NCBI GenBank assembly: GCA_031404815.1
Contig: JANNIH010000016.1
Location: forward strand, 1-64,000
Source of the DNA: DASYKS01 sp031404815
GTDB taxonomy: Bacteria > Acidobacteriota > Thermoanaerobaculia > Multivoradales > UBA5704
Direction: 5' to 3'
DNA length: 64,000 bases
This document shows positions 1 to 7,191 of this stretch, one piece after another. Positions within the stretch are counted from its first letter, which is position 1; every line of letters starts with the position of its first letter. The position numbers and the translations under genes were made by a program. The notes under the pieces are model-generated. The model ran no database searches. It saw only the letters and a list, made by a program, of their open reading frames with translations, and had not been told where the DNA came from.

Positions 1-116
1 AGCATGTCGAGCGTGTCTTGCAGCTTCTTGCGCTCGGCGCTCGATTCGGGCTCGATGGCCATGGAGATAACGGTTTCTGGGAATTTGATGGTTTCCAGAA
101 GAATGGGCGAGCTTCG
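1..116 (-). pseudogene. elongation factor G internal fragment, runs off the window
   Basis: On the minus strand an open frame reads SPILLETIKFPETVISMAIE followed by PESSAERKKLQDTLDML. This matches the junction between domains II and III of translation elongation factor G (known motif FPEPVIS-x-AIEPK), around residues 390-430 of a normal ~690-residue protein. The rest of the C-terminal part would lie beyond base 1. The N-terminal ~390 residues, with the GTPase domain, are missing: upstream of about base 116 the similarity stops and a palindrome and then a group II intron follow. It is therefore a 5'-truncated copy or the remnant of a rearrangement. Whether a complete fusA exists elsewhere cannot be seen here. 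Confidence 0.72.
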
Positions 117-145
117 AGGAAGTACCCGGTCGGCGAAGGCAAAAA

Positions 146-165
146 CGCCAGGCTGGAGCCTGGCG
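146..165. repeat. perfect hairpin at the intron 5' boundary
   Basis: An 8-bp perfect stem (cgccaggc / gcctggcg) encloses the loop tgga. On the minus strand it is followed by five T residues, so it could terminate minus-strand transcription. It lies five bases before the inferred intron start. Some group II introns insert next to terminator-like stem-loops, so this may be the intron's homing site. Its 8-bp stem and 4-nt loop resemble the two 27-bp palindromic repeats elsewhere in the window. Confidence 0.6.
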
Positions 166-169
166 CGCC

Positions 170-2024
170 GTGCGCCCGTGCGCGCACTCGTTCAGAGAGG
201 TGCAAATCCTCTTCAGGCAAACGCTCTCCGGCCTGAAACCAAAGGAAACTGCGTCGCCGTGAGGCGGGGTGGGAAGCAACCGGAGGTGAGAGACCGGTCC
301 GCAGCAAGACAAACTCGATTCGGCCTGATGCGTCGGCGAGCCTACGGAGCAATGGCGAAGCCCGGACCCTACGGGGAAGCCCATCGCGCTGAGGGGTAGC
401 GTGCGAAAGCGACGATGGGGTGCATGGGGTGGTTGGAGGCAGAACGGTCTCATAGGGACGAGTGACGTGAAGCGGGGAGACCTCGGCAAGGGAAAAGGAG
501 CCCCCCGAGGAGTCAGAGCCTCCATAGTAGCGGGGAAGCGCCGTAACGGGCGTGGAGCTAAGGGGGGCAGGAAGGTGGATACGTGAGGGACGAACGAACG
601 GAAACAGCACCGGCGGGAGTGCCCGCGAGGGCTACACAAGCCGGAGAAGCCTCGGGCCGATGGTCCTGGGTGGAACCGAGCGTTTGGACCGAGCGCATGC
701 TGGCGGCCCTCGAAGTGGGGGTCAAAGGAGGCAAGTGGTTCAGCCTGATCGACAAGGTCGGCTCGCAACGCAACCTGATGTCGGCTTTTACGCAAGTGAA
801 GCGCAACAAGGGGAGCGCGGGAGTAGACCGGGTGACGATCGGGATGTTTGGGACCCGCCTGGAGGAGAACCTGCAACGCCTGTCGGTATCGCTGCTGGAG
901 GGGAGTTACGTCCCTCAGGCGATTCGTCGGGTGTGGATCGAGAAACCCGGGAGCAAAGAAAAGCGCCCTCTGGGGATCCCGTGGGGATCCCGACGGTTCG
1001 AGACCGGGTGGTTCAGGCCGCACTCCGCAACGTTTTGGAGCCGATCTTCGAGCGGGACTTCGCAGCCCAGAGCTACGGGTTTCGTCCGAAACGAAGCGCC
1101 AAGGACGCCTTGCGCCGAGTAGCCCAGCTACTCAAAGCGGGATACGTTCACGTGGTGGATGCCGACCTGCAGAGCTACTACGACACGATCCCTCGCCCGC
1201 CGCTGATGGAGCGGGTGAGACACAAGGTCGCGGACAGTAAGGTCTTGACCCTACTCGAGGCGTTTCTCGGGCAGGAGGTGATGGAGAGTGCGAAGTACTG
1301 GACGCCAGACCGGGGAACCCCGCAAGGAGCAGTGATCAGCCCTCTGTTATCCAACATCTACCTGGACCCGCTGGACCATCGAATGGCGCAGCTTGGCTAC
1401 GAGATGGTGCGGTACGCCGACGACTTTGTGATCCTGTGTCGTACGCCCTCTGAAGCCCAAAGTGCGCTGGCCGAGGTCGACTCCTGGACAGCTGCGGCAG
1501 GCTTGCGGCTGCACCCGGAGAAGACCCGGATCGTCGACGCCACCCAGCGAGGCGGTTTCGATTTCTTGGGTTACCACTTCGAGCGGGGCTATCGCTGGCC
1601 CAGCGGGAAGAGTCTACGGAAATTCAAGGACAAGATCCGAGCGAAGACCCGGCGCACCAACGGGCACAGCCTCCAGCGGATTATTTCGGAGCTGGTGCCG
1701 ATCCAAAGGGGCTGGTTTGAATATTTCAAACACAGCCTTGCGTCGTACCTCGCGCCGCTGGACAAATGGCTCCGGATGCGGCTTCGCAGCATCCTGCGCC
1801 ATCGCCTCAAGCGCAAAGGGCGATCCCGAGGAAGGGACCACAACCGCTGGCCGAATGCCTTCTTTGCTGAGCAGGGGTTGTACTCCTTTGTGACAGCCTT
1901 TGCCCAGGCCCGTCGGTCCTCTCAGAGGTAAGACCACCGACCGGAGAGCCGGATGCGGGAGATCCACACGTCCGGTTCGGAGGGAGGGGGGGCCGGGAAC
2001 TCAACCGGCTCTCCCTACCCCTAT
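170..2024 (+). mobile_element. group II intron with inactivated maturase gene
   Basis: The inferred 5' end has the GTGCG consensus at 170-174. About 410 bases of structured, non-coding sequence follow, then a reverse transcriptase ORF in domain IV. A textbook 34-nt domain V hairpin (gagccggatgcggga... ...acgtccggttcg) lies at 1946-1979. A domain VI-like stem with a candidate branch-point A in aactcaacc follows and ends at ctacccctat near 2024. No HNH endonuclease domain follows the maturase, as in endonuclease-less bacterial intron lineages; I do not assign a class. The boundaries are inferred from consensus and may be off by a few bases. The intron lies between an EF-G fragment and the 3' end of an M20 peptidase gene, so it interrupts no intact gene here. 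Confidence 0.85.
583..1931 (+). pseudogene. ltrA: group II intron reverse transcriptase/maturase, frameshifted
   Basis: Two overlapping frames together give one LtrA-type protein. The first, from a GTG at 583 behind a GGAAGGTGG ribosome site, carries the RT N-terminus (NKGSAGVDRVTI, KRPLGIP). The second carries the rest: DRVVQAALRNVLEPIFE, GTPQGAVISPLLSNIYL, the catalytic box VRYADDFVILC, and a maturase domain X ending RGWFEYFKHS. The frames are joined by an exact 11-bp tandem duplication (tggggatcccg at 971-981 and 982-992). Removing one copy restores the canonical RPLGIPTVRDRVVQ and a protein of about 445 residues. As it stands no full-length RT is made, so the intron could move only if another copy supplies the protein. 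A sequencing error is possible, but an exact 11-bp duplication is more typical of slippage. Confidence 0.88.
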
Positions 2025-2063
2025 CAGGGAAAAGCAGGTCACGGCAGGGAGGGAGCTTGAGGC

Positions 2064-3143
2064 TCAGTTGCCGAGCAGCTGTTTCACCACCCGCCGGTAC
2101 AGTTCGACCGCCTCCATCAAATCCGCTTTCGCGATGCGCTCGTCGGGAGTGTGGGCGACGTGAATCGTTCCTGGGCCGAGCAGGTAGGGTTCGCCCCAGG
2201 CGGTCAATCGCGGTACGTCGGTGGTGTATTTGACCACCGTGGTGGCGAACCCTGGGAGCGCGCCGAGGCGGATCGCAGGGGTCTCGGTCTGCCGCGCGAT
2301 CCGCACTCCGCCGAATCCGGAAAATGCCGCTTCGAGATCCTGGCGCAGCCGGTCGGTCGCTCCCACCGTGCGGACCAGGATCTCGGCGGCGCATGAATCC
2401 GCGATCACGTTGGCGGCGCGCCCGCCTTCGATTTTACCGATGTTGATCGTGGTCTCACCGAGGATCGGGTCGCTCGACAGCGGGACGCGGCGCATCCGTT
2501 CGAGCGCGGCGAGCAGCGCATCAATCGCCGAGAGCCCGAGCTCCGGGTAGGCGGAGTGGGCCGCTTTCCCCTCCGCTTCCAACCGGTAAAAGAGTGTTCC
2601 TTTGGAGCCCAGGGCGAGCCAGTTTTCGGTCGGTTCGCCGTTGATCAGGAAACGCGGGCGCAACCCGCTGGTCTCTACCCAGCGATTCGCGGTGTCGGCT
2701 CCTACGCTGTCGGTTTCCTCGGCCACCACGATCAGGAGGCCGAAGTTCTTCCGTCCCATGGCGAGCAAACCCTCGATCGCGCCGATCATCGCGGCGAGGA
2801 TACCTTTGGCGTCGCACGCGCCTCGGCCGCGGATCTCGTCGTCGCTCTCTTCGGACGGGAAGAACGGTGGCACGCAATCCATGTGGGTAGAGAGCACGAC
2901 CTGGGGTTCGCCCCAACGGGCGATCAGGTTGAACCGGTCGGCGTCCACGGGCATCCTTTCGACCTGCCCGTCCTGCCCGCAGAGTTCCGCCAGGCGGGCG
3001 AACAGCAGGTCTCCCACTCCTCTCTCGCGGCCGGTCGTCGAGTCGAGATCGACCAGCTCGCGGGTGCGGGCGAACAGGCGGGCGGCCGGGTCTTCCGGCA
3101 GCGTCGGGAGAGCCCGGGGAGGGGGGGGAGGCGTAGGGGCCAT
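2064..3143 (-). CDS. M20 family metallopeptidase (ArgE/DapE-like)
   Basis: A 359-residue zinc hydrolase of the M20 family, which includes acetylornithine deacetylase, succinyl-diaminopimelate desuccinylase and carboxypeptidase G2. The metal and catalytic motifs are in order: STHMDCVPP (first His and catalytic Asp), RGACDAKG (bridging Asp) and VAEETDS (Glu-Glu pair), followed by a dimerisation domain from about residue 165 to 275 and a C-terminal HTPDERI with the last metal His. The N-terminus is proline-rich. The exact substrate cannot be read from sequence; the family hydrolyses N-acyl amino acids or dipeptides in the cytoplasm. It is transcribed divergently from fabI with only 23 bp between the start codons, so any promoters must lie partly inside the coding sequences. 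Confidence 0.88.
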   Translation of the reverse strand: MAPTPPPPPRALPTLPEDPAARLFARTRELVDLDSTTGRERGVGDLLFARLAELCGQDGQVERMPVDADRFNLIARWGEPQVVLSTHMDCVPPFFPSEESDDEIRGRGACDAKGILAAMIGAIEGLLAMGRKNFGLLIVVAEETDSVGADTANRWVETSGLRPRFLINGEPTENWLALGSKGTLFYRLEAEGKAAHSAYPELGLSAIDALLAALERMRRVPLSSDPILGETTINIGKIEGGRAANVIADSCAAEILVRTVGATDRLRQDLEAAFSGFGGVRIARQTETPAIRLGALPGFATTVVKYTTDVPRLTAWGEPYLLGPGTIHVAHTPDERIAKADLMEAVELYRRVVKQLLGN

Positions 3144-3166
3144 GAGTAAGGATAGGATAACGCGTC

Positions 3167-3952
3167 ATGATCCCGATCGACTTGTCTGGAAAACGCGCCC
3201 TCGTGATGGGTGTCGCCAATTCGCGCAGCCTCGGCTGGGCGATCGCGGAACGCCTGCGCGACGCCGGAGCCACCCTCGCTTTCAGCTATCAGGGCGAGCG
3301 CCTGAAGGAAGACCTCGAAAAGCTCACCCGCGACATCCCCGGCACTCTGCTCGCCCAGTGCGACGTGACGAACGAGGCGGACCTTTCGTCCCTGTTCGGC
3401 CAGATCAAAGAAAACTGGGGGAGTCTCGACTACGTGGTCCACGCGATCGCGTTTGCGCCGCGCCCCGCGATGGACGGCCGCTATATCGAGACGACCAAAG
3501 AGGATTGGCTCACCGCGCTCGAAATCTCCGCCTATTCGTTGGTCTCGGTCGCGCGCCATGCCGAGCCGCTGTGGAATGCGGGGGGCTCGATGGTGACGCT
3601 CTCTTATTATGCGGCGGAGAAGGTGGTGCCCAAGTACAACGTGATGGGCATCGCGAAATCCGCGCTCGAAGCGAGCGTCCGCTATCTCGCCTACGAGCTG
3701 GGGAAGAAAGACGTGCGGATCAACGCGGTCTCAGCCGGTCCGGTGCGCACGGTCGCCGCCCGCTCGATCCCCGGCTTCCTCAAGATGTACAACAAGGTGG
3801 GCGAGATCGCGCCGCTCGGCCGCAACGTCACTCACCAAGAGGTCGGCAACCTCGGCCTCTACCTCCTCTCGCCGCTCGCCTCCGGCACCACCGGTGAGAC
3901 GGTCTACGTCGATTCCGGCTTCCACGTCATGGGCATGGAACTCGGAGAGTAA
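3167..3952 (+). CDS. fabI: enoyl-[acyl-carrier-protein] reductase (NADH)
   Basis: A 261-residue short-chain dehydrogenase-fold enzyme that reduces trans-2-enoyl-ACP to acyl-ACP in the last step of each fatty acid elongation cycle. FabI features are clear: the nucleotide-binding loop GVANSRSLGWAIA near residues 15-27, the QCDVTN motif, and the FabI-specific catalytic pair Y-x6-K (Tyr157, Lys164 in YNVMGIAK). The C-terminal GETVYVDSGFHVMGM is the usual tail. Length is typical (260-270). FabI is the classic triclosan target. A membrane protein gene follows 13 bp downstream and may be co-transcribed. Confidence 0.95.
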   Translation: MIPIDLSGKRALVMGVANSRSLGWAIAERLRDAGATLAFSYQGERLKEDLEKLTRDIPGTLLAQCDVTNEADLSSLFGQIKENWGSLDYVVHAIAFAPRPAMDGRYIETTKEDWLTALEISAYSLVSVARHAEPLWNAGGSMVTLSYYAAEKVVPKYNVMGIAKSALEASVRYLAYELGKKDVRINAVSAGPVRTVAARSIPGFLKMYNKVGEIAPLGRNVTHQEVGNLGLYLLSPLASGTTGETVYVDSGFHVMGMELGE

Positions 3953-3965
3953 CGCGGAGCTATCA

Positions 3966-4520
3966 ATGAATCCGAACTGGGCACATCTCCATCTGATCGG
4001 CAATCACCTGCCTCTGTTCGCGGCGCTCACCGCGGTCCTCCTGCTCGGCGCCGGTCTGATCGGAAAGAGCGCACCCCTCTCCCGGGCGGGCTTGATCGCC
4101 TGTCTGCTCGCCGGGCTCGGCACCTGGGCCGCGGTCTATTCGGGTGAACGGGCGGAAGATTGGGTCATCGACAAGCCGGGGGTGACCGAAGAGGTCATCG
4201 AGGAGCACGAAGAGGCGGCCGAGACCTCGCGCTATGCCGCGTTTCCGCTCGGAGCGCTCGCGCTGGTCACCCTATTTTGGCGCTCCGGCCCACAGCGCCC
4301 CTTGCAGATCGTGCTTCTTCTCTTGGCGCTCGCAACCACCGGTTTGATGGGCAAGGCCGCGAACCTAGGCGGCCAAATCCGCCACACCGAAGTCCGCGAC
4401 GGCGCGGTCGAACCCGGCGCCGAGGCGGAGGGCGGAGTCGCCGTGCCCGCGGCGGGAGAGGCGGGCGAGCAGGAAGAGGAGCGCGACGGCCACGGCGGGA
4501 GCGGCGGCGAGGGGCATTGA
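3966..4520 (+). CDS. conserved membrane protein, DUF2231-like
   Basis: A 184-residue protein with about four hydrophobic segments (residues 13-33, 40-58, 91-108, 115-133). It opens with NWAHLHLIGNHLPLFAAL, a pattern known from uncharacterised DUF2231-related membrane proteins, and has an acidic His/Glu loop (EEVIEEHEEAAETSRYAAF). The C-terminal 45 residues are Gly/Ala/Glu-rich and probably unstructured. I start it at the ATG at 3966 after fabI rather than at an upstream in-frame ATG lying inside fabI. Function is unknown. The His residues in the first helix could bind metal or haem, but that is only a suggestion. Confidence 0.7.
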   Translation: MNPNWAHLHLIGNHLPLFAALTAVLLLGAGLIGKSAPLSRAGLIACLLAGLGTWAAVYSGERAEDWVIDKPGVTEEVIEEHEEAAETSRYAAFPLGALALVTLFWRSGPQRPLQIVLLLLALATTGLMGKAANLGGQIRHTEVRDGAVEPGAEAEGGVAVPAAGEAGEQEEERDGHGGSGGEGH

Positions 4521-4595
4521 AGACGGAAGATTCGACCGCCCGCCCGATGGGCGAGGGGGGAATCGCGCGGGAAGGTTGTGGCAAGTGGCGCGGGC

Positions 4596-5009
4596 CTACG
4601 GGCGGAATCCGACTCCCCAGATCTTGAGCAGCTGTCGATACGCCTCTGCCGGCTCCTCGCCGAGAGTGATGATCTGGAATCCGCCAAGAGTCCACGACAA
4701 ACGGTCGAAATCGCAGGGCTGGGCGAGGAGCGGTACGATCCGTCCATCGTAGCGGGGAGAGCGCAGCGCGTACTGGACTTCCCGGCGCACCCACATCGAC
4801 TCGACGGATGCAGGGGACAGCACGACCAGGAGCCAGTCGCAGCGTTCTAACGCCGCGCCGATTTCGTCGTGCCAGACCTTGGCTCCCAGCAGGTCCCTAC
4901 GTGCATACCAGAACGGAACACCATGGCGATCGAGCACTGTGCAGAGTTCGGTGACGAACTCACGGTCCTGGTCGGAATGGGAGACGAAGACCTCAGCGGG
5001 CGCCGGCAC
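4596..5009 (-). CDS. TIR-domain protein (second of a tandem pair)
   Basis: A 137-residue protein that is essentially one TIR domain. It starts with AEVFVSHSDQDREFVTELC (box 1), continues with VPFWYARRDLLGAKVWHDEI, then LLVVLSPASVESMWVRREVQYAL, where a Glu sits four residues after the Trp, the position of the NAD+-cleaving Glu in active TIR domains. I chose the GTG at 5009 as start; it overlaps the end of the upstream TIR gene by 17 nt in another frame, so translation may be coupled. Bacterial TIR domains usually act in anti-phage immunity or virulence as NAD+ consumers, but no sensor domain is fused here. A frameshifted TIR-TIR fusion is an alternative reading. Confidence 0.78.
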   Translation of the reverse strand: MPAPAEVFVSHSDQDREFVTELCTVLDRHGVPFWYARRDLLGAKVWHDEIGAALERCDWLLVVLSPASVESMWVRREVQYALRSPRYDGRIVPLLAQPCDFDRLSWTLGGFQIITLGEEPAEAYRQLLKIWGVGFRP

Positions 5010-5406
5010 GGGCCAAGGCGTCCGGATGGGTAAAGGCGTCGAGGGCGATCGCGATCTGGCGAGCGACCTCTTCGGGCTTTCCCGAGTAGGAGGGGAAGCG
5101 GCGCATGATCCACGGCATCCCGCTCCACTCGCCGAGCTTGACGGGGAAGACGCGATCCTTGAAGCGCTGCTGGCCGAGCGCATAGCTGATCTCGGATTCG
5201 GCCCAGGGAGACGTGCCCGAAGCGGGCGAGATGATCACCACCATCGCGTCGGCCTTTTCGAGCGCTTCGCCGATCGCTTGAGCCCAGTTGTCGCCGGGGA
5301 AGATTTCGCGCGTCGCGCTCCAAACCTCAAGCCCAAACTCGACCAGTTCGCGGACGAGTTGTTTGACGTAGCTCGCGTCTTCGTGGGCGTAGCTAAGGTA
5401 GATCAT
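4993..5406 (-). CDS. TIR-domain protein (first of a tandem pair)
   Basis: A 137-residue TIR protein: MIYLSYAHEDASYVKQLV (box 1), LEVWSATREIFPGDNWAQAI, then MVVIISPASGTSPWAESEISYAL, with Glu four residues after Trp, consistent with an intact NADase active site. I use the ATG at 5406; a TTG 18 bp upstream is the longer option. It lies 42 bp after purH on the same strand and overlaps the next TIR gene. The two proteins have the same length but are clearly diverged, so the duplication is old. With no accompanying NTPase, sensor or protease they may act as a hetero-pair, or respond to a nucleotide signal made elsewhere; both ideas are inference. Confidence 0.8.
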   Translation of the reverse strand: MIYLSYAHEDASYVKQLVRELVEFGLEVWSATREIFPGDNWAQAIGEALEKADAMVVIISPASGTSPWAESEISYALGQQRFKDRVFPVKLGEWSGMPWIMRRFPSYSGKPEEVARQIAIALDAFTHPDALARAGAR

Positions 5407-5448
5407 GGCTGGATTGTAGCTCAATCCCGGTTCAATCCCGGTTCCATC

Positions 5449-7038
5449 CTAATGCCGGAAGTGCCGCACCCCGGTGAACAGCATCGCGAGCCCCTGCTCG
5501 TCGGCGGCGGCGATTACTTCGTCGTCGCGTTTGCTGCCGCCGGGTTGGACGATCGCGGTGATGCCGGCCGCCGCGAGCGCGTCGAGGCCGTCGCGGAAGG
5601 GGAAGAAGGCGTCGGACGACGCTGCGGTGCCGGCCAGCTTAAGGCCGAATTGGCGCGCTTTTTCGGTGGCGATCCGGCAGGAGTCGAGCCGGTTCATCTG
5701 ACCGGCGCCGATACCTACGGTCTGGAGTGGATTCGCGACCACGATCGCATTCGATTTGACGTAGCGCCCCACCTTCCACGCCAGCTCCAGAGCGCGCTGT
5801 TCCGGAGCGCTCGGCGCCCGCTTCGTTGCGAGTGTCCAGACGGTTGGGTCGTCGGCGTCGTCGTCGGCTTCCTGAGCGAGGTAGCCGCCCGCGATCGCGC
5901 GCAGCTCGACAGGTAAGGCCGCCCATGCCCGGTCGAACGGCCGATGGAGCGGGCAGGCGACCAGGCGCAGGTTCTTTTTCGTCGCGAACCGTTCGAGCGC
6001 GTCGGCTGAAAATCCGGGTGCCACGAGCACCTCGACGAACAGGTCGGAGATCGCTTCGGCGAAGGCCGCGTCGACTTGCCCGTTGACCGCGAGGATCGAA
6101 CCGAACGCCGAGATGGTATCGGTCGCGAGCGCGCGGGAGTAGGCCGCCACGAGATCGTCCCCGAGCCCGACACCGCACGGATTGTTGTGCTTGATGATCG
6201 CGACCGCGGGCTCCATGAACTGACCCGTGATCCGGCGCGCCGCGTCCGCATCGAGCAGGTTGTTCCAGGAAAGCTCTTTGCCCTGAATCGAGGTGAAGCC
6301 ACCGAAGACCCCACCGGCGCCCCGGATGGCGTAGACCGCCGCCTGCTGGTGCGGGTTCTCGCCATAGCGCGGCACCAGCACCCGATCGAGCGCGAGGTTG
6401 AGCGCCGCCGGGAAGCGCTCTCGCTCGGCGGCGGGGGCGGTAGCTGCGAGATCGCCCTCCATCCAGCGGGCGATTGCGGCATCGTACTCGGCGGTATGAC
6501 GGAACGCTTTGGCGGCAAGGCGCCGCCGCAGGCTTTCGGGGAGGCCGCCGCTTTCGTTCCGTAGTGCGGCGAGGACTTCAGGGTAGTCGACCGGATCGAC
6601 CACCACACCCACCCCGCTATGATTCTTCGCCGCCGCGCGCACCATCGCCGGGCCGCCGATGTCGATCATCTCGATCACCTCGGCGCGCACGGCTCCCGGT
6701 TTGGCCGCCGCCTCGCGGAAGGCGTAGAGGTTGACCACCACGAGATCGATCGGTGCGATCCCGTGCTCCGCGATCTCTACCGCATGCTCCGGTCGCGAGC
6801 GATCGGAGAGGATGCCGCCGTGGATTTTCGGGTGGAGGGTCTTGACCCGACCGTCGAGGATCTCGGGGAAGCCGGTGATATCGGCGACCGCGGTCGCGGG
6901 GATCCCCGCCGCGCGGAGCGCCGCGAGCGTGCCCCCGGTCGAGAGAATCTCGAAGCCGATCTCGACCAGGCCGAAAACGAACGATTCGAGGTCCCGTTTG
7001 TCGAACACGGAAACGAGGGCGCGGCGGGGTGTGGGCAT
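5449..7038 (-). CDS. purH: bifunctional AICAR transformylase / IMP cyclohydrolase
   Basis: A 529-residue enzyme catalysing the last two steps of purine synthesis: formylation of AICAR with 10-formyl-THF and ring closure to IMP. The N-terminal MGS-like cyclohydrolase domain (about residues 6-150) contains ILSTGGT and GRVKTLHPKIHGGIL. The transformylase domain has GENPHQQAA, KHNNPCGVG (catalytic Lys-His) and SAFGSILAVNG, and ends with IVQPGGSKRDDEVI. Start is at the ATG at 7038, preceded by an AGAGGA ribosome site; an in-frame upstream start adds 15 non-conserved residues. Two TIR genes follow closely on the same strand and may share its transcript. Confidence 0.96.
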   Translation of the reverse strand: MPTPRRALVSVFDKRDLESFVFGLVEIGFEILSTGGTLAALRAAGIPATAVADITGFPEILDGRVKTLHPKIHGGILSDRSRPEHAVEIAEHGIAPIDLVVVNLYAFREAAAKPGAVRAEVIEMIDIGGPAMVRAAAKNHSGVGVVVDPVDYPEVLAALRNESGGLPESLRRRLAAKAFRHTAEYDAAIARWMEGDLAATAPAAERERFPAALNLALDRVLVPRYGENPHQQAAVYAIRGAGGVFGGFTSIQGKELSWNNLLDADAARRITGQFMEPAVAIIKHNNPCGVGLGDDLVAAYSRALATDTISAFGSILAVNGQVDAAFAEAISDLFVEVLVAPGFSADALERFATKKNLRLVACPLHRPFDRAWAALPVELRAIAGGYLAQEADDDADDPTVWTLATKRAPSAPEQRALELAWKVGRYVKSNAIVVANPLQTVGIGAGQMNRLDSCRIATEKARQFGLKLAGTAASSDAFFPFRDGLDALAAAGITAIVQPGGSKRDDEVIAAADEQGLAMLFTGVRHFRH

Positions 7039-7191
7039 GCTGGAGTCCTCTCTTGGGAGCATTCTCGGACGGCGGGCGATCATAGCGCGGGGGAGCGGGG
7101 CTCGACCGACCTTCTAGCGCCCCGCCGTCCGGCCTGTTAGCCTTCCGTCTCTTAGAATCGCGCCGTCTTCCCCGAAGGGTTTCCCGACATC

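Noticed and set aside
4..399. 131-residue frame at the left edge on the plus strand
   Set aside because: It runs through the EF-G fragment antisense and into intron RNA structure; composition is not protein-like.
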